A DNA stretch of 64,000 nucleotides. Source: Ralstonia pickettii (lineage in GTDB: Bacteria; Pseudomonadota; Gammaproteobacteria; Burkholderiales; Burkholderiaceae). Shown here piece by piece: positions 16,689-25,621 of this stretch (position 1 is the first letter of the stretch; each line of letters opens with the position of its first letter). A program made the position numbers and the translations under genes. Location: assembly GCF_030582395.1 (NCBI RefSeq), contig NZ_CP104381.1, forward strand, positions 1,178,001 to 1,242,000, given 5' to 3'. Under the pieces are notes generated by a model that worked only from the letters and a program-made list of their open reading frames with translations, was not told the DNA's origin and ran no database searches.

Positions 16689-17432
16689 ATGATCGGAGTC
16701 GTCATTCCCGCCCACAATGAAGAAGTCACCCTGCCGGCGTGCTTGAGCAGCGTGCTAGCCGCAGCCGCGCGCATAGCAACGACGGGCGAGACGGTGGAGG
16801 TCGTCGTAGCGCTCGACCACTGTACAGACGGTTCTGCCGACGTCGTGAGTCAATTTCCGGTCACGGCATTGCCGATCCGCGCTCGCAACGTCGGCATTGC
16901 GCGGCACTGTGCCGCCTTGTACCTGCTGGAGCGGGGCGCCCGATGGTTGGCGTTCACGGACGCGGACACCACGGTCGATGCGGCTTGGCTGTACGAGCAA
17001 GTCGCGCTGCGGGCCAGTGTGGTGTGCGGCACTGTTTGCATAGACCGGTGGGACACGGCTCTGCGCGCCGTGCAGGATTGCTATTCGGCGTTGTACTCTG
17101 ATGAGGACGGCCATCGGCACATCCACGGTGCCAACTTTGGCATCGACGCGAAGGTCTACGCGGAAATGGGGGGATTTCCCCCGCTTCCAACAGATGAGGA
17201 CCGGACTTTTGTTGAAGCGCTTGAGCGCGCGGGCGTGGCCATCGCTTGGAGCGCGCGACCCCGGGTATGGACCAGCGGTCGGCTTATTAACCGAGTGCAA
17301 GGGGGCTTTGGCGGCTACCTGCGTAAGTTGTGCGCAGCGCTGCCGGGAGGCCCTGTCGGCGACGAGGCTACGCCTTTAGACCTCGCCTCGGAAGCCGTCG
17401 GCGAGATACCAATATCGCTCCGGGCGGGTTAA
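16689..17432 (+). CDS. Family-2 glycosyltransferase
   Basis: The 247-aa protein has a GT-A fold. IGVVIPAHNEEVTLPACLSS opens the nucleotide-sugar domain, VVVALDHCTDGSADVV follows, and the metal-binding DxD is in LAFTDADTTVD. HIHGANFGIDAKVYAEMGGF and PTDEDRTFVEAL (ED motif) provide the acceptor/catalytic side. There is no membrane helix, so it acts on the cytosolic side. It is the last gene of the plus-strand trio and overlaps the convergent deacetylase gene by 57 bases. Confidence 0.9.
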   Translation: MIGVVIPAHNEEVTLPACLSSVLAAAARIATTGETVEVVVALDHCTDGSADVVSQFPVTALPIRARNVGIARHCAALYLLERGARWLAFTDADTTVDAAWLYEQVALRASVVCGTVCIDRWDTALRAVQDCYSALYSDEDGHRHIHGANFGIDAKVYAEMGGFPPLPTDEDRTFVEALERAGVAIAWSARPRVWTSGRLINRVQGGFGGYLRKLCAALPGGPVGDEATPLDLASEAVGEIPISLRAG

Positions 17433-18107
17433 ATCCGCCATATCTTCGTCTCGAAACGCGAGGAGCTGGCTTGTGTAAGCATGCACCGCTTCGCGTTTGC
17501 GACGCCGGCAGCCCAGCGGCGGAAACACCGGAGTGGCCGAGATACCCCGCGCCTCGAGCCGGCCTAAGCGGTGTTGAAGAATGCCAGGGATGCAGCGGTA
17601 TGGCACGTCTTCGTATGCAAGCCACAGTCGATCCGGCAGGGCGCGCCTGACTTGAAGGCAGGCCTCGTGGACATATTCGTGGTCGCGGTGCAGCAACCCC
17701 AGCGGGATGCAGACCGCGGACATCGGCCGGGTGTTGTCCTGCAGAAAATCGCCAAGTGCACGCACAACGCGCGTCATGGGCGGCAGCGCTCCGTATTGCC
17801 CATCCAGAAAGTCCAGATGAAACGCGCGCGCTCCCAGAATCCGGTGTGCCGCGCAGTCCTCCCAACGGCGCCTGTGTACAGCCTCAGACGACTTCGAGAA
17901 ACCGCTCTTTCTGTCCCACGGGGTGCAATCCTCTTTCTCCGGAACGCCTGCCAGCACCGTTACGCTGGCCCCCTTCGCACATGCGCTGAGAAACGTTGCG
18001 CAGGAAAACACCGCGTCATCCAAGTGCGGAGACACCACCATCGCGTCGTTCAAGCGGGCGACACGCTCGTGCAGTTCAGTTTGTAAATGCATAGTGGCGC
18101 TGCTCAT
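17376..18107 (-). CDS. PIG-L family deacetylase
   Basis: The 243-aa PIG-L/LmbE family enzyme is a zinc-dependent N-deacetylase of GlcNAc-containing compounds. The zinc motif is VVSPHLDDAVFSC (H-x-D-D) and the distal His lies in GLLHRDHEYVHEAC. The start could be ATG 18107 or 18092. It lies downstream of a DUF2252 gene on the same strand (64-base gap) and its 3' end overlaps the glycosyltransferase gene tail to tail. Deacetylase, glycosyltransferase, methyltransferase and dehydrogenase side by side point to synthesis of a small glycolipid or amino-sugar metabolite. Confidence 0.9.
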   Translation of the reverse strand: MSSATMHLQTELHERVARLNDAMVVSPHLDDAVFSCATFLSACAKGASVTVLAGVPEKEDCTPWDRKSGFSKSSEAVHRRRWEDCAAHRILGARAFHLDFLDGQYGALPPMTRVVRALGDFLQDNTRPMSAVCIPLGLLHRDHEYVHEACLQVRRALPDRLWLAYEDVPYRCIPGILQHRLGRLEARGISATPVFPPLGCRRRKREAVHAYTSQLLAFRDEDMADLTRPERYWYLADGFRGEV

Positions 18108-18171
18108 GCCAGGGCGAGGGTCCAGCCGGCGCGTGCGAGTGCCCCCGCGCGGACCAGGCACAGGCAGAGTA

Positions 18172-19392
18172 TCAGGCCTCCTGGCGGCCCCAATTCCTGC
18201 AATGCTCGAGATATTGGCGCTCATGCAATCCAATCAGATCGACAATCGAGGACCAGAGCCAAAATGGGGCGTCGATTGAACGACCGTGGCGCGATTTGAG
18301 TTCTCGGTGCCAAGCCGAGGCGGTATCCCGATCCATTTGTCTGCCGTGGGCGATGCCCAAAACATTGCCCAGATAGCTCGCCAACCTGCCTGCCTCGCTT
18401 TGCGTCAGACGGTCGATGGAGAGCTTGAGATCTTGCGGCATCAACTCCCGCAGGAAGAAACTGCCTCCCAACATGCGCGTCCACGCCATGCGCTCACCCA
18501 AGGCGGGTGAGAGGTGCTGCGCCGCAGTGACGACGCGCTCGCCATTGTGGCGAGGCATGGCGGAGCGGTCGGAGGACGGCGCTGCAGGCGGCCCCGCTTC
18601 CTTCAGGTCAAGGAGTCGGTAGAGCTGAGCCCCGTCGCGTTCCGACGATTCGATCTCAACCAAGAGCGCATACCGACGCTGTCCAAGCGAGCTGCAGCCC
18701 TTGACCCAATAGGCCGCGTCGATCAAGCGCGCGCGCGTTTGTCCGGGCACCTCGTACAAACGGGCCACCAGCGCAATGGCTTCGTGTGCACCAATGAGTT
18801 TTTTCAGTTCCCGTCGTTCATCCGAGGACAGCGACCAAAAGTGGCGCCCGCGCGGGATGTTAGGCGACGATCCGTCCAACCGCTCGGCAGCGAGCTGCTC
18901 CCAAGTCCGCGCCGTTGCCGCTTTCATCGCAGTATGCACCGGCGCGGGGCGCTTGGGCAGGCGCAGGGCAGCATCGGGATCGATACCGCGAAGATACCCG
19001 GCCATCAAGGCTTCGACCATCTGTGCGGTGACAATGCCGGGAAGATCGGACCCCCGCGCTGCGGTGGCCAGCGACAGGCCAAGGCGGATCAGATCGTGAG
19101 CGGGATTTCCAAGCACGGCTTGATCGAGATCGCGAACTTGGATGCTGGTCTGCCCAGTAAGGTCACCGATCGGGCCAAGGTTGCCAACATGGCAATCTCC
19201 GCAGATCCATATTGTCGGCCCTTCCGGAAATGTGGAGGGTTGCACTTGCGCCAGCCACGCATAAAACTGGGTCGTACTGCCACGAACATAGGCATGCGTG
19301 GAGCGCGTCATCTTGGACTGACGCAGCCGGTTCAAGATGGGGCCGCGATCTTTCGGTCTTACAGCGGTCGGGGCTCGGAAGACGGTGGGCAT
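18172..19392 (-). CDS. DUF2252 family protein
   Basis: The 406-aa DUF2252 protein has a kinase-like core: TIWICGDCHVGNLGPIGDLT resembles an aminoglycoside-phosphotransferase-type catalytic loop, and QVRDLDQAVLGNPAHDLIRL follows like a metal-binding Asp motif. WVKGCSSLGQRRYALLVEI lies in the middle. No substrate is known for the family. It is the first gene on this strand before the deacetylase and may be co-transcribed with it. The ATG at 19392 is the only early start before PTVFRAPTAV. Confidence 0.85.
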   Translation of the reverse strand: MPTVFRAPTAVRPKDRGPILNRLRQSKMTRSTHAYVRGSTTQFYAWLAQVQPSTFPEGPTIWICGDCHVGNLGPIGDLTGQTSIQVRDLDQAVLGNPAHDLIRLGLSLATAARGSDLPGIVTAQMVEALMAGYLRGIDPDAALRLPKRPAPVHTAMKAATARTWEQLAAERLDGSSPNIPRGRHFWSLSSDERRELKKLIGAHEAIALVARLYEVPGQTRARLIDAAYWVKGCSSLGQRRYALLVEIESSERDGAQLYRLLDLKEAGPPAAPSSDRSAMPRHNGERVVTAAQHLSPALGERMAWTRMLGGSFFLRELMPQDLKLSIDRLTQSEAGRLASYLGNVLGIAHGRQMDRDTASAWHRELKSRHGRSIDAPFWLWSSIVDLIGLHERQYLEHCRNWGRQEA

Positions 19393-19452
19393 GTTCTGTG
19401 AGGTCGAAAAGAAATCAGGTGCTGCCTCATTTTCCCTCTTGAGGACTTGAGG

Positions 19453-19482
19453 TCAAAAAAAACCCGCCTGTGCAGGCGGGGA
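19453..19482 (-). terminator. Rho-independent terminator of the PRC-barrel gene
   Basis: On the minus strand CCCGCCTG-CA-CAGGCGGG is followed by eight T residues, 30 bases downstream of the PRC-barrel stop. It separates that gene from the DUF2252 gene. Confidence 0.85.
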
Positions 19483-19511
19483 TTCCCAAGCTTTCCCAAT
19501 CTGCGCGTTTA

Positions 19512-19970
19512 TTACTCATCCCAGTAAGGACGCGTCTGAAAACGTGTATGGACTGCCGATGCCCATGTGGTGTCGCCCATTGCAGGCCAATGATCTTTGT
19601 CGAAACCGAAGGCCGCGTCGAAGCGCTCTTTTTCCGCTTCCAGCACGAAGCATTTGCGCTCGATATCGAGTGACATCGCGCCCCACGGAATCGCAAAGAG
19701 CTTATCGCCAATGCCGAGGAACCCGCCCACCGACAGGACAGCGTACGCGATGCGACCGCGCTGCACATCCAGCATGATATTGGTGATGGTGCCCAGGTCT
19801 TCGCCTTTGCCATTGACCACGCGGTCGCCGGTCAGCGTATCGGCGGCCATCAGCTCCGGCCCCGGCCCGCTCGAAAGATGATCCGCCCGTCCGATAATCC
19901 GCATGCGTGCGTTGGCGACACGGGAGGCAGCGGCGGTGCCCGAAATCAACGAAGAAGTCGCGTGGTCCAT
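19512..19970 (-). CDS. PRC-barrel domain protein
   Basis: This 152-aa soluble protein has a PRC barrel: TLTGDRVVNGKGEDLGTITN, IMLDVQRGRIAYAVLSVGGFLG and KLFAIPWGAMSLD. PRC-barrel proteins of this size are common in stress-induced clusters of soil bacteria and photosynthetic species; their role is usually unknown. ATG 19970 is preferred to TTG 19976 because GAGGAG lies upstream. It is followed by a strong terminator and is preceded by the rpoN gene, 158 bases upstream on the same strand. Confidence 0.85.
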   Translation of the reverse strand: MDHATSSLISGTAAASRVANARMRIIGRADHLSSGPGPELMAADTLTGDRVVNGKGEDLGTITNIMLDVQRGRIAYAVLSVGGFLGIGDKLFAIPWGAMSLDIERKCFVLEAEKERFDAAFGFDKDHWPAMGDTTWASAVHTRFQTRPYWDE

Positions 19971-20128
19971 ATTCAAACTCCTCTACGGCTAGATCGATGA
20001 GTGGAGGATGACTGCAAGCTGGCTACGCGGCCATCCGCCATCCTCCGATACTGCTGCCTCCGGTTGTCCTACGCCCAATCCCTCTGAACCAAACGTTCTA
20101 ACCCAGGCGGCGCGCCTGAAGCCACCGA

Positions 20129-21574
20129 CTACGCCGTCTCGACAGCGAGCGCGACACGGGCGCGTCGCATCTCGGCAGGCGGAATTTGCAACGCGCTTCG
20201 GTACTTGGTCAATGTGCGCCGAGCTACTTTCACCCCTTGGGCGCGCAGGTGCCGTTGCAAGGCGACGTCGGAGAGCGGGGCCCTCGGGTCCTCCTTGGCA
20301 ATCAACTCCTGCAACATGGCGCGCGTGGCTGCGGTAGAGCACTGGCCGCCGGTTCCCGTGGCAAGGGACCGGGTGAAAAAGTGTTTGAATTCGAATACGC
20401 CTCGCGGCGTTGCCATGTACTTTCCCAGGGTCGCGCGCGACACGGTCGACTCGTGAACACCGACTGCCTCGGCAATGTCGCGCAGTCCCATGGGAGACAG
20501 CGCCACTTCGCCATACTCGAAGAAGTGCCGCTGGCGTTCAACGATGGCCTCGGCAACTTTCTTGATGGTCTCGAAGCGCTGCTCGCTGTTTCTCAGCAAC
20601 CATCTCGCTTGCTCGAGCTGCTGTGCGATACCTGCGCTGTTGTTGCCCCGCGCGCGGCCGAGCAGATCGACGTAGAGCTGATTGAGCCGGGCGCGTGGCA
20701 TGCAGTCACGATTCAGTCGGACCACCCAACGCTTGCGGTGTTTGACGACGGTCACGTCCGGCACGACATACAACGGTTGGGCGTGCGACGAGTCGTTCCC
20801 CGGACGCGGGTTGAGTGTGCGTAGCAACGCCAGGGCAGCACCGACTTCGTTGCGGTCACAACGAAGTTTGCGTGCGAGGACCGGCATGTCCTGCGCGGCG
20901 ACCTCATCCAGATAGCGTTCTACAATGCGGCGCGCGAGCTCAAGTGTGGGGCTCTGGGCGCGCTCGCCCTTCATTTCCCGCAGTTGCAAAAGCAGACATT
21001 CCTGAACGGAACGGGCCGCAATTCCGGTGGGTCCGAGGCTCTGCACCAGTTTGAGCACGATCTCAATTTCCTTCGGCTCCGGGGGCGGATCGACGGGAAT
21101 GAGGGGGGCAATCTCACTAAAGCTCTGACGCAGATACCCGTCCGCGTCCAGCGCCTCGACGAGAGCGTGCGCAATCAATGTGTCGCGGGGCGAGAGCGGA
21201 TAGGTACACAAGTCTCGCCACAACCGTTCGCGCATGGAATCAGACCCCACGACTTCCCGCATAGTGTCGTCCGAAGGCGCGCTGGCCCGGCTGATCTCTG
21301 GCTGCCATCCCGGCTCGGGCAATGGGGCCTCCTCTCGGTCAGCGTCGAGTGTGGGCACGTGTTCAGAGGCGGACACTTCCCCCGCATTGCTCTGAGTGGC
21401 ATCGCCGCCTGCGTCCGACTCCTCCACTGCTTCCAGAAAAGGATTGCTTGCCAGGGCCGCTTCCCATTCTTGACGGAACTCGGCCGCCGTCAGTTGCAAC
21501 AGCTTCAATGAATGTTGCAAGCGCGGGGTCAGCGCCATCGTCTGCCGTGCTTGCAGTTGTAAAGAGGCATCCAT
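20129..21574 (-). CDS. rpoN: RNA polymerase sigma-54 factor (island copy)
   Basis: The 481-aa sigma-54 has the glutamine-rich activator region I at the start (LQLQARQTMALTPRLQHSLKLLQLTAAE), an acidic region II, a core-binding region (about 110-300), the HTH near VALSPMGLRDIAEAVGVHES, and the RpoN box ARRTLTKYRSALQIP near the C-terminus, which reads the -24 element. All parts look intact, so it should be functional. Its position inside a mobile island suggests an accessory paralogue; a chromosomal housekeeping rpoN would be expected elsewhere. It starts one base after the stop of the iron-permease gene, so the two form an operon. Confidence 0.93.
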   Translation of the reverse strand: MDASLQLQARQTMALTPRLQHSLKLLQLTAAEFRQEWEAALASNPFLEAVEESDAGGDATQSNAGEVSASEHVPTLDADREEAPLPEPGWQPEISRASAPSDDTMREVVGSDSMRERLWRDLCTYPLSPRDTLIAHALVEALDADGYLRQSFSEIAPLIPVDPPPEPKEIEIVLKLVQSLGPTGIAARSVQECLLLQLREMKGERAQSPTLELARRIVERYLDEVAAQDMPVLARKLRCDRNEVGAALALLRTLNPRPGNDSSHAQPLYVVPDVTVVKHRKRWVVRLNRDCMPRARLNQLYVDLLGRARGNNSAGIAQQLEQARWLLRNSEQRFETIKKVAEAIVERQRHFFEYGEVALSPMGLRDIAEAVGVHESTVSRATLGKYMATPRGVFEFKHFFTRSLATGTGGQCSTAATRAMLQELIAKEDPRAPLSDVALQRHLRAQGVKVARRTLTKYRSALQIPPAEMRRARVALAVETA

Positions 21575-21575
21575 A

Positions 21576-22091
21576 TCAAGGCTCGGTGTGAGGAGGATGT
21601 GTCGGATCTGTTGCGCTGTCCTGAACGCCAGCGGGGCCGGCCTCGGCCTCGGCCAGTTGCGCGATGCGCAAGTAAGCCGCTGCCAGCCGCCGGAGGTCGT
21701 CCTCGGTCGCCTCCTCGATGCCGATCAGCCGGTTGTCGGCACTGCGGTGCGACGCCAGCAGTTCGTTCAATTTGAGGTGGAGCGCAATGCTGTCCTTGTT
21801 CTGGGACTGCTGGATCACGAAGACCATCAGGAACGTGACAATCGTGGTGCCGGTGTTAATGACAAGCTGCCAGCGGTCGGAATAGTCAAACAAGGGGCCT
21901 GTCACGGTCCATAGCAGGATGGCAAGGACCGCGCCGCCAAAGGCATAGGGAGAGCCCGCCCATCGGGTCACCGCCGAGGCGAATGCGTCAAACAGACGCG
22001 TGATGCGACCACTGCGGGCATAAGTCGTCGTATCGGTGTCGGGCACCGTGTCGAGCTTGCCACTACGTGGACCCGGCTCAGGTGTTTTCAT
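21576..22091 (-). CDS. Low-affinity iron permease family membrane protein
   Basis: The 171-aa protein has two or three membrane helices (PYAFGGAVLAILLWTVTGPLF and QLVINTGTTIVTFLMVFVI) and the family block QQSQNKDSIALHLKLNELL. This small bacterial group is named after yeast Fet4 low-affinity iron permease, though transport has rarely been tested. The soluble tail contains IGIEEATEDDLRRLAAAYL. It lies directly upstream of rpoN, with one base between, an unusual pairing. Confidence 0.85.
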   Translation of the reverse strand: MKTPEPGPRSGKLDTVPDTDTTTYARSGRITRLFDAFASAVTRWAGSPYAFGGAVLAILLWTVTGPLFDYSDRWQLVINTGTTIVTFLMVFVIQQSQNKDSIALHLKLNELLASHRSADNRLIGIEEATEDDLRRLAAAYLRIAQLAEAEAGPAGVQDSATDPTHPPHTEP

Positions 22092-22180
22092 GGCTTTGCT
22101 CCCACAGGCGGCGTTGAGAATCGGCAGCCCGAGGCGGGCGGATCGTCTTTTCAGGCCGCCCTGCAGGCGCTATCCTCGTC

Positions 22181-22651
22181 TCAGGCCGCCTCCTTTGCGA
22201 GGCTCGCATGGGCGTCTTTTACCTGCTCCTCGATCGTGCTGAGATCGACGTGTTGCTTGATGATCTTGGGGAACAGCTCGCTCTCCTCCTCTTCGACGTG
22301 GTGATTCACGTATTCGCCCAAGACAGTGAATTTGGCGTCGTACAGGGCGTCCCCCGGCTTCATTGCGGACAATTCAGCGATCAGGCTCTTTGCGCTGGCG
22401 TGTTCGACCAAGGCTTCGTCCAGCAGGTCACCGAATTTCTCGGGCGCCTGGTCGCGAACGAAGGGATAGAAGATCGTTTCTTCGAGCTTGGTGTGCGCGG
22501 TGAGCATGGCGCACGCTTGCGAGACGAGGGCGCCTTTTTCGGACGGCTCGGCCTTCTCAAATGCCTTGAAAAGCCTCTTGACCTCGCGGTGGTCGTCGAG
22601 CAGCAAGGAAAGAACGGACTTCTGCTCTTTGGGGATATCAGTCTTGTTCAT
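22181..22651 (-). CDS. Hemerythrin HHE domain protein
   Basis: The 156-aa four-helix bundle protein has di-iron ligand motifs: LLLDDHREVKRLFKAFE (His-x-x-x), TAHTKLEETIFYPFV (H..E) and VNHHVEEEESELFP (H-H..E). It binds O2, NO or iron, or acts in redox and nitrosative stress protection. It lies in the same direction as the iron-permease gene 89 bases away, within a set of stress-type genes. Confidence 0.92.
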   Translation of the reverse strand: MNKTDIPKEQKSVLSLLLDDHREVKRLFKAFEKAEPSEKGALVSQACAMLTAHTKLEETIFYPFVRDQAPEKFGDLLDEALVEHASAKSLIAELSAMKPGDALYDAKFTVLGEYVNHHVEEEESELFPKIIKQHVDLSTIEEQVKDAHASLAKEAA

Positions 22652-22757
22652 GGGTCGCTCCCGAGTGATGGGCGTGCACCCCTCAGCACGTAGCGTGCCT
22701 GAAAAGACGCGCCAGCGAACGCTGGCGGGTGTTCGGGTATATGGCGAGCCGCGCGAC

Positions 22758-23315
22758 CTAAGACAGGTGGTGAGCCGTGAACCGAAGCAGGCTCGTGTCG
22801 TACCCCAAGGCTTGCGCCCGGCGGATCAGACGTGCACGCGTGCCGCCTGCCACATCCGGACTACGTGTCAGCAACCACAGGTATCGGCCGGAGGGCTCGC
22901 CTACGATGGCCCATTCGTAGTCATCGGCGCGATCGAGGATCCAATAATCGCCCACATAGAACGGTCCAAAAAAAGACACTTTTAGCTTGTTGTTCTGCTC
23001 AGCGACCACGCGCGCTTTGCCGTGCGAAATACGGCGACGGCGACGGCCGTGCCGCCACCCTTGATTGATCACCTCCAGCAGCCCGTCCGATCGCACTCGA
23101 TACTCGGCCGTCACGTTATCCAGACCGCGCTCGAAACCGTTGTCGTAGCGAGCCAGTTCGTACCACAAGCCAACGTACCGGTTGAGGTCCACGGGTAGGG
23201 CGGGTTCGGGCACCTGGGGATTGCCCACGCGGGAGGCGCGCAATAAGGTCAAGAGGCTGGCGGTGGTAAGTGCCGCCACGCCGGCAACGATGACGCCGTG
23301 CTTGCGAGAGGTCAT
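22758..23315 (-). CDS. Lipocalin family protein (Blc-like)
   Basis: This 185-aa lipocalin has an N-terminal signal or anchor (HGVIVAGVAALTTASLLTLL). The lipocalin signature is LNRYVGLWYELARYDNGFERG, with YRVRSDGLLEVINQGW, KLKVSFFGPFYVGDYWILD and LWLLTRSPDVAGGTRARL following in canonical order. No lipobox cysteine is present, unlike E. coli Blc, so it is either anchored by its helix or secreted. It binds small hydrophobic ligands and is linked to envelope stress. ATG 23315 was chosen because the longer start adds a non-family extension. Confidence 0.9.
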   Translation of the reverse strand: MTSRKHGVIVAGVAALTTASLLTLLRASRVGNPQVPEPALPVDLNRYVGLWYELARYDNGFERGLDNVTAEYRVRSDGLLEVINQGWRHGRRRRRISHGKARVVAEQNNKLKVSFFGPFYVGDYWILDRADDYEWAIVGEPSGRYLWLLTRSPDVAGGTRARLIRRAQALGYDTSLLRFTAHHLS

Positions 23316-23470
23316 GATTTTTCCAATTCCCAGTGAGCGGAGGCGCCTCATTGCGCCGAGCGAGAAGGAGGCCCCTCCAAGACAGAAGTTGTACTGTCCA
23401 CGGGCGACTCCCTGCCAGAGAATTTACCGCAAGGGAACATCGTCAACGAGCTTTGCAAACGATGCCCCCG

Positions 23471-25363
23471 TCAAATTTCCACCCGTTGTCCCAGTTCGAC
23501 TACGCGGTTGGCGGGCAATTCATAGAAAACCGCGGGACGGGCACTGTTATGGCGCAGCCACGCATATAGTCCGGCGCGCCACCGAGCCATCGAGGAGCGG
23601 GCAGCAGACGTGACCACCGCGCGCGTGCAGAAATACGAAATATCCAAGTCGCCGTAAGCTTTGCCGATCAGCCCTGCAATGCGGCGACTGATCGCATCCA
23701 GGCGAGGATGCTCGCGAAATCCGAATCTGATGGTGGCTGCATGTACACCGATTCCCACCTTTTTCGTCTCAATGCGTTCGTCCTCGTCCACATAGGGGAC
23801 GGGAAGCGTTTCCACATGCAGAACCACGGTCGCTTCATGGAGCACCCGATTGTGCTTCAGGTTATGGAGCAGCGCAGACGGCGCGCAATGCGGAGACGGG
23901 CTGAGGAAAACGGCGAAACTTGGAGCCCTGAAAGGAGGGGATCGCTCCAGCGAGGCGACGAGTGGTTCTAGTGGTACAGCCGCGTCGACATGCCTGGCTC
24001 GCACGAGTTGCGTGCCGGTGTGCCACGTCATCATCAGGAAGAAGATCAAGCCACCGAGCAACAGCGGGAACCACCCCCCAGCGGCGATCTTCAGCAGGTT
24101 CGCACACAGGAAAGAGAGGTCGACCGACAAGAAAACGGAACCGATGCCAATCACCGCAGGAAGGCTCCATTTCCATGCGTGGCGCATGACGACCATGACA
24201 AGACAGCTAGTCAGGACCATGGTGGTCGTCACCGCAATACCGTAGGCCGCGGCCAGGTTGTCGGACTTGCCGAAAGCCAGCACCACCGCCACCACCAGAA
24301 CCAGCAGCACGTAATTGACGACCGGCACGTAGATCTGGCCGATCTCCACATCCGACGTGTAGAGAATCTTCATGCGCGGCGCATAGCCCAGGTGCACAGC
24401 CTGCGCCGTCATCGAAAACGCGCCAGAGATGACAGCCTGCGACGCAATGACGGTGGCCGCCGTAGCGAGCAGCACCATCGGGCCAACCGCCCAGCTCGGC
24501 ATCAACAGGAAGAACGGGTTTTGCACGGCGCTCGGCTCGCGCAGCAGCAAGGCACCCTGGCCAAAGTAATTCAGCAGCAGGCACGGCATGGCAATGTAGA
24601 ACCACGCATAGCGGATGGGGCGGGCGCCAAAGTGGCCCATGTCGGCATACAGCGCCTCGGCGCCGGTCAGCGCCAGAAACACCGAGCCGAACACGATAAA
24701 TGCCAGCACCGTATGACGGAATCCGAATTCGATGGCGTACAAGGGGCTCAGCGCCACCAGAATCTGTGGCGACTTCACCACCGAGGCCAGCCCGATTAGG
24801 CCCAGCAGCACAAACCAGATCACCATGATCGGCCCGAACAGGCGCCCGACCACATGGGTGCCCTGCCTCTGAATCAGGAACAAGGCGATCAGCACGATCA
24901 GCGACAGCGGGAGCACCCATGTCTGCAGCGCGGGCGCCATGATCTCCATGCCTTCAATGGCGGAGAGCACGGAAATGGCCGGTGTAATGACGGCATCCCC
25001 ATAGAACATGGCGGCGCCCAGCAGGCCGAGCAGCATCAACGTGCGTGTGAACCGCGCGCTGCCGCTGCTTGCGCGCATGGCCAGCGCCGTGAGCGCTAGG
25101 ATGCCGCCCTCGCCGTTGTTGTCGGCCCGCATGACGAACAATACGTATTTGACAGACACCACCAGCGTCATCGCCCAGAAAAGCATCGACATGATGCCGA
25201 AGACGGTCTGGTCGGAAAACGGCACCCCATGCTCGGGGTTGAAGCATTCCTTCAGGGCATACAGGGGGCTGGTGCCGATGTCCCCGAAGACCACGCCAAT
25301 GGCGGGAACCAGCAACCGCCAAGCGGAGATATCGGGGAGCTTCGTGTGTGACGGAATTTTCAT
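23471..25363 (-). CDS. kup: Low-affinity potassium transporter Kup
   Basis: The 630-aa KUP/HAK family K+ importer probably works by H+ symport. The N-terminal signature LLVPAIGVVFGDIGTSPLYALKE is followed by about 12 membrane helices (to about residue 440). GDAVITPAISVLSAIEG is a conserved pore-region block, and a cytosolic C-terminal domain of about 190 residues follows. Length and order match the family. ATG 25363 (KIPSHTK) is preferred over 25402. It is a monocistronic minus-strand gene within the island, divergent from the chitinase gene. Confidence 0.95.
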   Translation of the reverse strand: MKIPSHTKLPDISAWRLLVPAIGVVFGDIGTSPLYALKECFNPEHGVPFSDQTVFGIMSMLFWAMTLVVSVKYVLFVMRADNNGEGGILALTALAMRASSGSARFTRTLMLLGLLGAAMFYGDAVITPAISVLSAIEGMEIMAPALQTWVLPLSLIVLIALFLIQRQGTHVVGRLFGPIMVIWFVLLGLIGLASVVKSPQILVALSPLYAIEFGFRHTVLAFIVFGSVFLALTGAEALYADMGHFGARPIRYAWFYIAMPCLLLNYFGQGALLLREPSAVQNPFFLLMPSWAVGPMVLLATAATVIASQAVISGAFSMTAQAVHLGYAPRMKILYTSDVEIGQIYVPVVNYVLLVLVVAVVLAFGKSDNLAAAYGIAVTTTMVLTSCLVMVVMRHAWKWSLPAVIGIGSVFLSVDLSFLCANLLKIAAGGWFPLLLGGLIFFLMMTWHTGTQLVRARHVDAAVPLEPLVASLERSPPFRAPSFAVFLSPSPHCAPSALLHNLKHNRVLHEATVVLHVETLPVPYVDEDERIETKKVGIGVHAATIRFGFREHPRLDAISRRIAGLIGKAYGDLDISYFCTRAVVTSAARSSMARWRAGLYAWLRHNSARPAVFYELPANRVVELGQRVEI

Positions 25364-25621
25364 GGACGCAACGCCGAATGCGATGCCCCACCGTCGCAAC
25401 AAACGGACCGGGGCCCGATACGCGGCCTACACGAGAGACAACATGGTCGGCGTCCAACGTATTCGTCGATGCGCAAACCGCAAGACTGTAGAAACTTTCG
25501 CTCACAGCGTCTGGCGCGTTTCATCACTAGGCTTTAGCCGGCGAGTCGCGCCCGCATGCGCGGCAATCACTACGGCGGGCGAGGGCGCTTTTATTCCTGT
25601 TTTTGCAAGATGAGGAAAAGC

